Of a stretch of 64,000 nt of DNA, positions 1 to 8,573 are shown piece by piece (position 1 is the first letter of the stretch; the number at the start of each line of letters is the position of its first letter). The notes beneath the pieces were generated by a model. The model saw only the letters and a program-made list of their open reading frames with translations, was not told the origin of the DNA and did not search any database. The DNA is from Piscinibacter sp047602365 (GTDB lineage: Bacteria; Pseudomonadota; Gammaproteobacteria; Burkholderiales; Burkholderiaceae_C): contig JASGHM010000002.1 in the NCBI GenBank assembly GCA_047602365.1, positions 1,550,001-1,614,000 on the forward strand. The letters run 5' to 3'. The position numbers and the translations under genes were made by a program.

Positions 1-650
1 TCCGCGGGTGCGGCGATGCGCAGCGGGTCCAGCCCGGCGGGCAGCGCCTGGTGGCCGTAGCCCCAGCCGACCAGCACCGCCGGGCAGCCGGCCGCCTGGG
101 CCGAGAGCATGTCGGGCGCGGCGTCGCCGACCATCAGCAGCTCGCGCGGCGCGACCGCCAGGCGCTCGCAGGCGGCCAGCAGCATCGCCGGTGCCGGCTT
201 GCGCAGCGCCGGCGTGTCGGCGCCCTGCACGCCGTCGAGGAAGGGCAGCACGCCGGCAGCGTCGAGCACGGCGCGGGCCAGCGGCGTCGGCTTGTTGGTG
301 ATCGCCACCATCGGCAGCAGCCGGTGCAGCCCGGCCACCAGGTCGAGGATGCCGGGGTAGACCGTGCCGCCGGCCAGCGGCGCGGCCAGCGTCGCCATGT
401 CGAAGCCGCGGCGCAGGCGCAGGCGCTGCTCCTCGTCGGCATCGGCCAGGCCCTGCGCAGCCAGCGCGCGGGCGATCAGCGCATCCGGGCCGTCGCCGAT
501 CCAGGCGCGCACCTGGTCCAGCTCGAAACGCTGCAGGCCGTCCTTCTTCAGCGCGGCGTTCAGTGCGTGCTGGATGTCGGGCGCGCTGTCGACCAGCGTG
601 CCGTCGAGGTCGAAGGCCACCGCGCGGACGGTGCGCAGTTCGTCCTTCAT
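1..650 (-). CDS. gph: Phosphoglycolate phosphatase (partial, 3' end outside window)
   Basis: HAD-superfamily hydrolase that dephosphorylates 2-phosphoglycolate, the product of RuBisCO oxygenation. The protein starts MKDELRTVRAVAFDLDGTLV, which holds the DxDGT nucleophile motif near residue 14. Further on come AITNKPTPLA (motif II region), RKPAPAMLL (motif III lysine) and LMVGDAAPD (motif IV). The ATG is at 650-648 and overlaps the rpe stop as ATGA, so the two are probably translationally coupled. The frame is open to window position 1, so the C-terminus is missing here. It is the last visible gene of the cbb operon, where gph is often called cbbZ. Assignment to phosphoglycolate rather than another small phosphate ester rests on motifs plus operon context. 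Confidence 0.88.
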   Translation of the reverse strand, partial: MKDELRTVRAVAFDLDGTLVDSAPDIQHALNAALKKDGLQRFELDQVRAWIGDGPDALIARALAAQGLADADEEQRLRLRRGFDMATLAAPLAGGTVYPGILDLVAGLHRLLPMVAITNKPTPLARAVLDAAGVLPFLDGVQGADTPALRKPAPAMLLAACERLAVAPRELLMVGDAAPDMLSAQAAGCPAVLVGWGYGHQALPAGLDPLRIAAPA

Positions 651-1381
651 GCCGTCTCCAGAAGGGCCTGGCCTGCACCCTGCAGCGCCTCGTCGCGGAT
701 GGCGGAGATCGCGCCGGCATAGGCTGCCGTGTCGCGCGCGCCGGTGAACACCGCCGAGCCGGCGACCATCGTGTCGGCGCCGGCCGCCGCGATCGCGCGG
801 GCGTTGTCGCGCTTCACGCCGCCGTCGACCTCCAGCCAGATCGGCCGCCCGGTGCGCTGCATCGCCGCATCGACGAGGCGGCGCGCGCTGGCGATCTTCG
901 GCAGCATGGCGGGGATGAAGCTCTGCCCGCCGAAGCCGGGGTTGACCGTCATCAGCAGCACCAGGTCGAGCTGGTCGATCACGTGGTCGAGCACGTGCAG
1001 CGGCGTCGCCGGGTTGAGCACCAGCCCGGCCTTGACGCCCAGCGAGCGGATCAGCTGGATCGTGCGGTCGACATGCTCGCTCGCCTCGGGGTGGAAGCTG
1101 ATGATGTCGGCACCGGCCTGGGCGAACATCGGCACCAGCGCATCGACCGGCTTGACCATCAGGTGCACGTCGATCGGCACGGTCTTGTCACCAGAGACGG
1201 CATGCGGCTTGATCGCCTGGCAGACCAGCGGGCCGACGGTCAGGTTCGGAACGTAATGGTTGTCCATCACGTCGAAGTGGATCAGATCGGCGCCGCCGGC
1301 GATCACCGCGCAGACCTCCTCGCCCAGGCGCGCGAAGTCGGCCGACAGCAGGCTGGGCGCGATGCGGATGTCGTGGTTCAT
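647..1381 (-). CDS. rpe: Ribulose-phosphate 3-epimerase
   Basis: Interconverts ribulose 5-phosphate and xylulose 5-phosphate in the Calvin cycle and pentose phosphate pathway. The 244-residue TIM-barrel protein is full length and shows the family signatures IAPSLLSADFARLG near the N-terminus, HFDVMDNHYVPN (catalytic Asp), DVHLMV, MTVNPGFGGQSF and EVDGGV (second catalytic Asp). The start ATG at 1381 overlaps the cbbY stop as TGATG, and the stop overlaps the gph start, so the gene is tightly embedded in the cbb operon. In cbb operons this gene is also called cbbE. Confidence 0.96.
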   Translation of the reverse strand: MNHDIRIAPSLLSADFARLGEEVCAVIAGGADLIHFDVMDNHYVPNLTVGPLVCQAIKPHAVSGDKTVPIDVHLMVKPVDALVPMFAQAGADIISFHPEASEHVDRTIQLIRSLGVKAGLVLNPATPLHVLDHVIDQLDLVLLMTVNPGFGGQSFIPAMLPKIASARRLVDAAMQRTGRPIWLEVDGGVKRDNARAIAAAGADTMVAGSAVFTGARDTAAYAGAISAIRDEALQGAGQALLETA

Positions 1382-2181
1382 CAGGTCGCTCCGGCGTACA
1401 GCGCGCTGACCTCGCACAGCGGCCGTTCGCAGACACGGCGCGCCAGCTCGTCGTAGCCCAGCCAGGCCCGGTCGCTCAGCAGCGCGCCGGGCTCGCCGTC
1501 CAGCGGGCGTTGCGCGTCGCCCAGGTGCGGCAGCACCAGCGCGGCCGCGGCGAAGTCGTGGTCCTCGGTCCAGAAGGTCGGCGTCACCACGGTGCGCAGC
1601 CCGGCGCGCGTGGAGGCGAGCAGGCCGTTGTGCGAATCCTCGAAGGCGACCGCCTTGTCGGCGTCGACGCCGAGGTGCTGCAGCGCGAGACGGTAGATGT
1701 CCGGCGCCGGCTTCTTGGCGCGCACCTGGTCGCCACAGGCGATCACGCTGAAACGCTCGATGCCGCAGCGGCCGAGTGTCGCGCCGAGCAGCGCGTCGAT
1801 GTTCGCGGCGGTGGTCGTGCTGGCGATCGCCAGCCGGCAGCCGGAGGCCAGCGCCTCGTCCATCAGCCGCTCGACACCCGGTCGCAGCGGCACCGCGCCG
1901 TCGGCGACGAAGGAACTGTAGAACTTGGTCTTCTCGGCATGGATCGCCGGGATCAGCTCGGTCAGCCGCTTGCGCTCGGGCGTCGGCAGCGTCTTGGTCG
2001 CCAGGTAGGCGGCGATGCGTTCCTTGCCGCCGGTGGTGGCCAGCAGCTCGCGGTAGGCGTCCTGGCTCCACTTCCAGCCGAGCTTGAAGCGGTCGAAGGC
2101 ATGGTTGAAGGCGACGCGGTGCGCCTCCTCGGTGTCGGCCAGCGTGCCGTCGACGTCGAAGATCAGGGCCTCGATGCTCAT
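1381..2181 (-). CDS. cbbY: CbbY-type HAD phosphatase (xylulose-1,5-bisphosphate phosphatase)
   Basis: Member of the CbbY family, which removes xylulose-1,5-bisphosphate, a tight RuBisCO inhibitor formed by misfire catalysis. The 266 residues show HAD motif I (IFDVDGTLADTE, residues 7-18), a helical cap, motif II (AIASTTT), motif III lysines (RAKKPAPDIY) and motif IV (VAFEDSHNGL). The STT after motif II and the EDS motif separate it from Gph. It lies directly after the activase gene cbbX, overlapping it by 4 bases (ATGA), and overlaps rpe, which supports a RuBisCO repair role. The exact substrate is inferred from the family. Confidence 0.92.
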   Translation of the reverse strand: MSIEALIFDVDGTLADTEEAHRVAFNHAFDRFKLGWKWSQDAYRELLATTGGKERIAAYLATKTLPTPERKRLTELIPAIHAEKTKFYSSFVADGAVPLRPGVERLMDEALASGCRLAIASTTTAANIDALLGATLGRCGIERFSVIACGDQVRAKKPAPDIYRLALQHLGVDADKAVAFEDSHNGLLASTRAGLRTVVTPTFWTEDHDFAAAALVLPHLGDAQRPLDGEPGALLSDRAWLGYDELARRVCERPLCEVSALYAGAT

Positions 2182-3083
2182 GACTGCGTTCCTTCCTTGG
2201 CCGGCGAGAAGACGCGGCTGGCCAGGATGTCCTGCGCGTGCAGCGTGACCAGATCATCGCGTGTCAGCGACGCATCGGTGGCGAACAGTCGCGTCGCGTG
2301 GCGCAGGCGGATGCGATCGAGTGCGTTGCGGATCGAGCGGCCGTTGGCGAAGTGCGGCTGCGCGCGGCGCAGCTGCACGTAGCGGCCGAAAGCCTCGACC
2401 GCGCCGTCGTCGAAGCGGTAGTTCAGCTTGCCGAGCATCAGCTGGGCGATCTGCATCAGCTCGGCCTCGTCGTAGTCCGGGAAGTCGATGTGGTGCGCGA
2501 TGCGCGAGGCCATGCCGGGGTTGCTGCCGAAGAAGGTGTCCATGCGGTCCTTGTAGCCGGCGAGGATCACCACCAGGTCGTCGCGGTGGTTCTCCATCAC
2601 CTGCAGCAGGATCTCGATCGCCTCCTGGCCGTAGTCGCGCTCGTTCTCGGGGCGGTACAGGTAGTAGGCCTCGTCGATGAACAGCACACCGCCCATCGCC
2701 TTCTTGATGATCTCCTTGGTCTTCGGCGCGGTGTGGCCGATGAACTGGCCGACCAGGTCGTCGCGTGTCACCGCCACCAGGTGGCCCTTGCGCACGTAGC
2801 CGAGCTGCTTGAGCACCTCGGCCATGCGCAGCGCCACCGTGGTCTTGCCGGTACCGGGATTGCCGGTGAAGCACATGTGCAGCGTCGGCGCCTGCGACTG
2901 CAGACCCTGCTCGGCGCGCAGCCTGTCGATCAGCAGCAGCGCGGCGATGTCGCGGATGCGGCCCTTCACCGGCGCCAGGCCGACCAGCTCGGCGTCGAGC
3001 TGGTCGAGCAGGTCCTTCACGCCGGAGGACTCGAACAGCGCCCGCGGCGCGCTCGCCATCGACGATTTCACGGGCATGTCCAT
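2178..3083 (-). CDS. cbbX: Red-type RuBisCO activase CbbX (AAA+ ATPase)
   Basis: Hexameric AAA+ ATPase that pulls on the C-terminal tail of the red-type RuBisCO large subunit to release bound sugar phosphates. Visible are Walker A GNPGTGKT (about residues 74-81), Walker B GGVLFIDEAYYL and the sensor/arginine-finger region around NPGMASRIAHH. I chose ATG 3083 because GGAGGAG lies six bases upstream; an in-frame ATG at 3101 overlaps that Shine-Dalgarno and is less likely. The product is 301 residues. It follows cbbS by 27 bases and overlaps cbbY (ATGA). CbbX always travels with form IC/ID RuBisCO, which agrees with cbbL here. Confidence 0.96.
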   Translation of the reverse strand: MDMPVKSSMASAPRALFESSGVKDLLDQLDAELVGLAPVKGRIRDIAALLLIDRLRAEQGLQSQAPTLHMCFTGNPGTGKTTVALRMAEVLKQLGYVRKGHLVAVTRDDLVGQFIGHTAPKTKEIIKKAMGGVLFIDEAYYLYRPENERDYGQEAIEILLQVMENHRDDLVVILAGYKDRMDTFFGSNPGMASRIAHHIDFPDYDEAELMQIAQLMLGKLNYRFDDGAVEAFGRYVQLRRAQPHFANGRSIRNALDRIRLRHATRLFATDASLTRDDLVTLHAQDILASRVFSPAKEGTQS

Positions 3084-3110
3084 GTCACGCTCCTCCGGCA
3101 TGGTCGGGGT

Positions 3111-3530
3111 TCAGTACCGCGCGCCCTCGGGCTGCGCCTGCACGGCGTAGCTCTCGATGCTGTAGCGCAGCGTGCGGCCGGGCTCCTCGGTGCGGACCAG
3201 GCGGAAGCCGGGCTCCTGGGCCGGCCGGTTGACGATGAAGGACAGCACCACCGACTCGGTGCCATGCGTCGAGTCGAACGCGGTCACGCGGATGTACTGG
3301 CTGGGGAAGGTCTTGCGGCAGGCGTTGATCTCCATCAGGATGCCGGCGGCATCGTGCAGGTCGAACATCGGGTTGCCGAACATCTCCCAGAAGGTGTTGC
3401 GCGGGTGCGGGTCGTCGGTGTACTCGATGCCGACCGCCCAGCCCTTGTCGAGGCAGTACTCGAGCTGCTTGGTGATCTGCACGTCGCTCAGCTCGGGCAG
3501 GAAGGAGAAGGTGCCTTGGGTGATTCGCAT
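3111..3530 (-). CDS. cbbS: RuBisCO small subunit, form IC
   Basis: Small subunit of the hexadecameric L8S8 RuBisCO. The 139 residues begin MRITQGTFSFLPELSD and contain YCLDKGWAVGIEYTDDPHPR and FWEMFGNPMFDLHD. They carry the long C-terminal extension, ending around SIESYAVQ, that is typical of red-type small subunits and fills the central solvent channel. An AGGAG Shine-Dalgarno precedes the ATG at 3530. It lies 18 bases after cbbL in the same operon. Confidence 0.97.
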   Translation of the reverse strand: MRITQGTFSFLPELSDVQITKQLEYCLDKGWAVGIEYTDDPHPRNTFWEMFGNPMFDLHDAAGILMEINACRKTFPSQYIRVTAFDSTHGTESVVLSFIVNRPAQEPGFRLVRTEEPGRTLRYSIESYAVQAQPEGARY

Positions 3531-3548
3531 GTGATTGCTCCTTGATGC

Positions 3549-5015
3549 TCAGGCCACCGCCGGGGTCGGCACGTAGTCGGACGTGTCGGTCGAGGTGTAG
3601 TTGAAGGTGATGTCGCCCCAGGTGTCGAGCGCGGCGGCCAGCGGCTTGCACCACTTGGCGGCGTCGCGCAGGATCTGCGGCCCCTCTTCCCTGATGTTGC
3701 GGCCCTCGTTGCGCGCCAGCACCATCGCTTCCAGCGCGACGCGGTTGGCGGTGGCGCCGGCCTGTATGCCCATCGGGTGGCCGATCGTGCCGCCGCCGAA
3801 CTGCAGCACCACGTCGTCGCCGAACAGGTCGATCAGCTGGTGCATCTGGCCGGCGTGGATGCCGCCCGAGGCCACCGGCATCACCTTCTTCAGCGCGCCC
3901 CAGTCCTGGTCGAAGTAGACGCCGCGCGGCAGGTCGATCTGCGTGTGGGTGTCGCGGCAGATGTTGTAGTAGCCCTGCACCGTCATCGGGTCGCCTTCCA
4001 GCTTGCCGACCGCCGTGCCGGCGTGGATGTGGTCGACGCCGGCCAGGCGCATCCACTTGGCGATCACGCGGAAGCTGACGCCGTGGTTCTTCTGCCGCGT
4101 GTAGGTGCCGTGTCCGGCACGGTGCAGGTGCAGCACCATGTCGTTCTGGCGGCACCAGTGGCTGAGCGACTGGATGCCGGTGTAGCCGACCACCAGGTCG
4201 ACCATGATGATCACCGAGCCCAGCGACTTGGCGAACTCGGCGCGGCGGTACATCTCCTCCATCGTGCCGGCGGTGACGTTCAGGTACGAGCCCTTCACCT
4301 CGCCGGTGGCGGCGCTGGCCTTGTTGACCGCGTCCATCACGAACAGGAAGCGGTCGCGCCAGTGCATGAAGGGCTGCGAGTTGATGTTCTCGTCGTCCTT
4401 CATGAAGTCCAGGCCGCCCTTCAGGCCTTCGTAGACCACGCGGCCGTAGTTGCGGCCCGACAGGCCCAGCTTGGGCTTGGTGGTGGCGCCGAGCAGCGGG
4501 CGACCGAACTTGTCCAGGCGTTCGCGCTCGACGATGATGCCGGTCGGCGGGCCGGTGAAGGTCTTCACGTAGGAGACCGGGAACTTCATGTCCTCCAGGC
4601 GCGCCGCCTTCAGCGGCTTGAACGAGAACACGTTGCCGATGACCGAGGCCGCGACGTTGGTGATCGAGCCTTCCTCGAACAGGCTGAGGTCGTAGGCCAC
4701 GTAGGCGAACCACTGGCCCGGGTTGTTCGGCACCGGCTCGACGCGGTAGCACTTGGCGCGGTACATGTCGCAGGCGGTCAGGCGGTCGGTCCAGACCACC
4801 GTCCAGGTGGCGGTGCTCGACTCGCCGGCGACCGCGGCACCGGCCTCGACCGGGTCGACGCCGTCCTGCGGCGTGATGCGGAACAGCGCCAGGATGTCGG
4901 TCTCCTTGGGCTGGTAGTCGGGGTTCCAGTAACCCATCTGGGCGTACTTCAGCACGCCGGCCGAATAGCGCTTCTTGGCGTCGGTGATCTGCTCGAGGTC
5001 CTTCATGTTGCCCAT
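3549..5015 (-). CDS. cbbL: RuBisCO large subunit, form IC (red type)
   Basis: Catalytic subunit that carboxylates ribulose-1,5-bisphosphate. The 488-residue protein has the catalytic lysine region ATTKPKLGLSGRNYGR, the carbamylated lysine with metal ligands in GLDFMKDDENIN, the catalytic histidine in LHLHRAGHGTY and loop 6 in GTAVGKLEGDP. Length and sequence match form IC enzymes of facultative autotrophs. The upstream frame runs further, but ATG 5015 (MGNMKDLEQ) has AGGAG seven bases before it, so I start there. It is the first gene of cbbLSXY-rpe-gph and is divergent from cbbR, the expected regulator. No residue loss was seen. Confidence 0.98.
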   Translation of the reverse strand: MGNMKDLEQITDAKKRYSAGVLKYAQMGYWNPDYQPKETDILALFRITPQDGVDPVEAGAAVAGESSTATWTVVWTDRLTACDMYRAKCYRVEPVPNNPGQWFAYVAYDLSLFEEGSITNVAASVIGNVFSFKPLKAARLEDMKFPVSYVKTFTGPPTGIIVERERLDKFGRPLLGATTKPKLGLSGRNYGRVVYEGLKGGLDFMKDDENINSQPFMHWRDRFLFVMDAVNKASAATGEVKGSYLNVTAGTMEEMYRRAEFAKSLGSVIIMVDLVVGYTGIQSLSHWCRQNDMVLHLHRAGHGTYTRQKNHGVSFRVIAKWMRLAGVDHIHAGTAVGKLEGDPMTVQGYYNICRDTHTQIDLPRGVYFDQDWGALKKVMPVASGGIHAGQMHQLIDLFGDDVVLQFGGGTIGHPMGIQAGATANRVALEAMVLARNEGRNIREEGPQILRDAAKWCKPLAAALDTWGDITFNYTSTDTSDYVPTPAVA

Positions 5016-5121
5016 TCCGAGGCTCCTGGTGCGTTGCGGATGGAAGGACTCTAAGGAGGCGCGTTGAATAAGAAAAATTAAATCTTTTGCCTGACTCATA
5101 CCGTTCATCTAATATCTCGCC
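5016..5121. promoter_or_regulatory. Divergent cbbL / cbbR promoter region
   Basis: The 106 bases between the divergent starts of cbbL (minus) and cbbR (plus) include an AT-rich block at about 5060-5120, unusual against the GC-rich surroundings. LysR-type regulators such as CbbR bind between themselves and the operon they control. No clean T-N11-A palindrome could be assigned by eye, so only the region is annotated. Confidence 0.6.
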
Positions 5122-6171
5122 ATGCCGCTGACCAAGAACGCCACCTTTCGCCAGCTCGCCACCTTCCACGCGGTCGCGCGGCTGGGCAGCGTCTCGGCCG
5201 CGGCCGACGAGATGCACCTGACGCAGCCGGCGGTGTCGCTGCAGATCGCCACGCTGGAGGAATCGGCACGCACGCCGCTGCTGCAGCGCACCGGGCGCGG
5301 CATCCGCCTGACCGAGGCCGGTGAGCTGCTCGACGGCTACGCGCGGCGTATCCTCGAGCTGTGGCGCGAGGCGGGTGAAGAGATGGCCACGCTGCAGGGC
5401 GTGTTCTCGGGCACCTTGCGCGTCGGCGCGATCACCACCGCCGAGTACCTGCTGCCGCCGATGCTGGTGACCTTCGCCAACGAGCACCCGCAGGTCAAGC
5501 TGAAGCTGCAGGTCGGCAACCGCGACGAGATCGTGCGCATGCTCGCCGCGCAGGACATCGACCTGGCCATCATGGGCCGCCCGCCGGCCGAGCTGAAGAC
5601 GGTGTCGACCGCCTTCGCGAAGCACCCGATGGCCTTCCTGGTGTCGCCGAACCACCCGCTGGTCAAGGGCGCGAAGTCGCGGGCGGTGACGATGGAGACG
5701 CTGTCCGAGCAGCGCATCCTGGTGCGCGAGCGCGGCTCGGGCACACGCTCCACCATCGAGCGCCTGTTCAAGGACGCCGGGTTGCCGCTGCGCATCGGCT
5801 CCGAGCTGTCGAGCAACGAGGCGATCAAGCACATGTGCGCAGCCGGCTTCGGCATCGCCTTCCTGTCGATGCACACCTGCGTGCTCGAGATGGACGCCGG
5901 CGTGCTGGCGTTGCTGCCGATGGAGCACAACCCGATCGAACGCGACTGGTACGTGATGCACCTGGCCTCGCGGCAGCTGCCGCAGGTGGCGCTGGCGTTC
6001 GAGAAGTTCCTCGTCGAGCGCGGGCAGGCCGAGATCGACCACCAGCTCGCCGAGCGGCCGGCGGCGCGGCCGCGGCCTCAGGCGCGCAGGACGAAGGGCT
6101 CGTCGCTGCCGTCGCGCAAGCCCAGCCAGGCGACGAACTCGTCGGCCGGCATCGGCCGACCGAACAGGTAG
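5122..6171 (+). CDS. cbbR: LysR-family transcriptional regulator CbbR
   Basis: LysR-type activator of the divergent cbb operon, expected to respond to Calvin-cycle metabolites. The winged HTH occupies about residues 1-65 (FRQLATFHAVARLGSVSAAA, then EMHLTQPAVSLQIATLEE). The periplasmic-binding-like co-inducer domain follows, with TTAEYLLPPML and NRDEIVRML. The frame gives 349 residues, some 30-40 longer than typical CbbR. The extra low-complexity tail (Ala/Arg/Pro/Ser rich) runs into the 3' end of the convergent GGDEF-EAL gene. The natural stop may therefore have been lost, or the tail is genuine. Confidence 0.93.
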   Translation: MPLTKNATFRQLATFHAVARLGSVSAAADEMHLTQPAVSLQIATLEESARTPLLQRTGRGIRLTEAGELLDGYARRILELWREAGEEMATLQGVFSGTLRVGAITTAEYLLPPMLVTFANEHPQVKLKLQVGNRDEIVRMLAAQDIDLAIMGRPPAELKTVSTAFAKHPMAFLVSPNHPLVKGAKSRAVTMETLSEQRILVRERGSGTRSTIERLFKDAGLPLRIGSELSSNEAIKHMCAAGFGIAFLSMHTCVLEMDAGVLALLPMEHNPIERDWYVMHLASRQLPQVALAFEKFLVERGQAEIDHQLAERPAARPRPQARRTKGSSLPSRKPSQATNSSAGIGRPNR

Positions 6172-8282
6172 CCCTGCATGTAGTTCACGCCCAGCGACTC
6201 CAGCCGCGAGCGCTGCAGCGCCGTCTCGACACCTTCGGCGACGACGTCCAGCCCGAAGCGGCGCGCCACGTCGACGGTGGCCTTGATCAGGATCTCGCCG
6301 CCACCGGGCACGTCCTTGACGAAGCTCTGGTCGATCTTCACCAGGCTGACCGGCTGCCGCATCAGCGAACTGAGCGACGAGTAGCCGGTGCCGAAGTCGT
6401 CCAGCGCCAGCGACACGCCCATCGCGCGCAGGTCCGACAGTGTCTGCGAGACACCCTCGCTGCGTGCCATCGGCAGGCTCTCGGTCAGCTCGATGACCAG
6501 GCGGTGCGAGGGCAGCTTGGCGGCGGCCAGCGCCTCGCGCACCTGTGAGACCAGGTGGCCGGAGCTGACCTGCATCGCCGATACGTTGACGCTGACCTTC
6601 GGCGGGTTGGCGCCGGGCCAGCGGGCCGCGTCGAGGCAGGCCTGGCGCAGCACCCAGCGGCCCATCGCGTGGATCTGGCCGTTCTGCTCGGCGACCGGCA
6701 CGAACTCGCCCGGCGAGACCGGCCCCCAGCTCGGGTGCGGCCAGCGTGCCAGCGCCTCGACGTGGGTCGGCACGCCGTCGATGCCGACGATGGGCTGGTA
6801 GACGACCGACAGCTGGTTGCGCTCCAGCGCGCCGGGCAGCGCCTGGGCGATCTGGTGCTGGCGCTGCGCCTTCTTGGCCATCGCGACGTCGAACACGCGC
6901 ACACGGTCGCGGCCCTCGGTCTTGGCTGCGTAGACAGCCTGGTCGGCCGCGATGATCAGCGTCTCCGGCGTGCGGCCGTGGTACGGCGCCAGCGCGATGC
7001 CGATGCTGCAGCCGACACGCACCGTGCCGTCTTCGAGGCGGATCGGCACGCACAGCTCGGCACGCAGCTTCTCGGCCACCATGCGCACCTGCTCGATGCG
7101 GCCGAGGCCCGGCAGCACGACGATGAACTCGTCGCCGCCCCAGCGCGCCGCGAAGCCGGCACGCGGCAGGTTCTCGCGCAGCCGCTCGGCGACCACCTTC
7201 AGCACCGCGTCGCCGGCGAGGTGGCCGTGCTGGTCGTTGACTTCCTTGAACTCGTCGAGATCGAGGAACAGCAGCGCCAGTTCGGCGCGGCTGTCAGGCT
7301 GCTCCATCGGTTCGAGCAGCTCGATCAGGTGCTCGTTGATGCCCTTGCGGTTGGGCAGCAGTGTCAGCGGGTCGGTGACGGCCTGGCGGGCCAGGTCCAG
7401 CGAGCGCTTCTCGAGGTCGGCAGTGCGCTGGTCACGTTCGTCGGACAGGCCGGAGCGCGCCAGCCGCTCGCGCAGGGCGGCTTCCGCCGCCCCGGCGGCC
7501 GCCGCCTGTTCCAGCCGGGCGTTGTCGCGCAGCAGCGTGTCGACCCGCTCGCCCAGGCGAGCCTCGATGCGCGCGAGACGCCGCACCTCCTGCTCGGCGG
7601 CCAGCGTCGAGCGCAGTCCGTGGTCACGCGCCAGCGCCAGCGCCGCCTGCACGACGACGATCGACGCGAGCATGGCCAGCGTCTCCCAGGGCGTCGGCGT
7701 GGCCACGACGAGCAGCCAGGCCAGCGCCGAACCGAGCACCAGCACACCTTGGGCAATCGCCAGGCGCGAGACGGCGCTCAAGGCCATGGCTTCTGCGAAC
7801 ACCGCGCCAACCATCGCCAGCACCACCGTCACCCGCGCGGCAGGCTCGGCGTCGGCGAAGCTCGCCCAGGGCAGTGCCGCCCACAGCACGGCGCTGACGG
7901 CCATGCCGGCCAGGTAGCGGGGCACCCAGCGAGCCGGTTCGGGCGGCGGCAGCGCCGAGCGCGAGCGCTGCGCGTGGACGAAGCGCAGCAGCAGCGCCAG
8001 CAAGGAGACGACGACCCAGACATGGGCGAAGCCCGCCTGGCCGAGATGCCCCAGTTCACCGAGCGATGCGGCGGCCGCGACGGCCAGCACCGCACCGGCG
8101 CCCAGCACCGTCGGTGCGCCGCGCAACGCGCCGGAGACGGCGCGCTCCTGCAGCGCCAGCAGCATTTCGTCGACCGGTGGATCGGGCTCTGCCAGTGCGG
8201 CAGGCGCCGAGGCAGGCCGCGACGACACCACCGCTGCGTCGGCGGATTCGTCGTCGGGAGAGGCTGGCTGCGAGGTCAGCAT
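6078..8282 (-). CDS. Membrane-anchored GGDEF-EAL cyclic-di-GMP protein
   Basis: Putative bifunctional cyclic-di-GMP enzyme of 734 residues. The N-terminal ~230 residues hold several hydrophobic segments (for example VWVVVSLLALLLRF), predicting a multi-pass membrane anchor, followed by a coiled-coil-like stretch near 240-300. The GGDEF domain (about 305-465) has TDPLTLLPNRKG and an intact WGGDEF active site. The EAL domain (about 475-725) has an intact EAL motif in VEALARW, DDFGTGYSSL and KIDQSFV. Both catalytic motifs look complete, so synthesis and hydrolysis are both possible. No sensory domain of known type was recognised. Its 3' end overlaps cbbR by 94 bases tail to tail. Confidence 0.92.
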   Translation of the reverse strand: MLTSQPASPDDESADAAVVSSRPASAPAALAEPDPPVDEMLLALQERAVSGALRGAPTVLGAGAVLAVAAAASLGELGHLGQAGFAHVWVVVSLLALLLRFVHAQRSRSALPPPEPARWVPRYLAGMAVSAVLWAALPWASFADAEPAARVTVVLAMVGAVFAEAMALSAVSRLAIAQGVLVLGSALAWLLVVATPTPWETLAMLASIVVVQAALALARDHGLRSTLAAEQEVRRLARIEARLGERVDTLLRDNARLEQAAAAGAAEAALRERLARSGLSDERDQRTADLEKRSLDLARQAVTDPLTLLPNRKGINEHLIELLEPMEQPDSRAELALLFLDLDEFKEVNDQHGHLAGDAVLKVVAERLRENLPRAGFAARWGGDEFIVVLPGLGRIEQVRMVAEKLRAELCVPIRLEDGTVRVGCSIGIALAPYHGRTPETLIIAADQAVYAAKTEGRDRVRVFDVAMAKKAQRQHQIAQALPGALERNQLSVVYQPIVGIDGVPTHVEALARWPHPSWGPVSPGEFVPVAEQNGQIHAMGRWVLRQACLDAARWPGANPPKVSVNVSAMQVSSGHLVSQVREALAAAKLPSHRLVIELTESLPMARSEGVSQTLSDLRAMGVSLALDDFGTGYSSLSSLMRQPVSLVKIDQSFVKDVPGGGEILIKATVDVARRFGLDVVAEGVETALQRSRLESLGVNYMQGYLFGRPMPADEFVAWLGLRDGSDEPFVLRA

Positions 8283-8516
8283 GGTGTCGTTCGGGCTGGC
8301 ATCCGCGGGCAGCTGACGTCCTGATCGTGATGAAGTGATCGCTGCCGTGAGACTAAGTCACAAGCGATTCTTCGGCACGCAATGCGCCCACTGAAGCGCT
8401 TGGGTCGTGATTTCGATCCGTGTTGTGCACCACGAACCGGCCGGCCACGAGGCCCGGACGCGGCCGACGACGAGGGCGCCGTTGCTTGCCGGCGCCATTT
8501 CATCGACAATCAGTAT

Positions 8517-8537
8517 TACGAATCATTCGCATTCGTA
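8517..8537. promoter_or_regulatory. Fur-like inverted repeat upstream of TonB receptor
   Basis: A perfect inverted repeat, TACGAAT-N7-ATTCGTA, with a further ATTCGC element in the spacer, lies 36 bases before the receptor ATG at 8574. Composition and spacing resemble Fur-type operators seen before siderophore receptors. A metal-responsive repressor other than Fur cannot be excluded. Confidence 0.5.
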
Positions 8538-8573
8538 TCTATTCACGCTCACGTCGAGACATCAGGAGACCCG

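Noticed and set aside
3085..7053. Very long open frame on the minus strand across the cbb and GGDEF-EAL region
   Set aside because: It crosses cbbL and cbbR with Arg/Ala/Gly-rich sequence of no family; GC-rich DNA leaves such frames open by chance, and the real genes have clear motifs.
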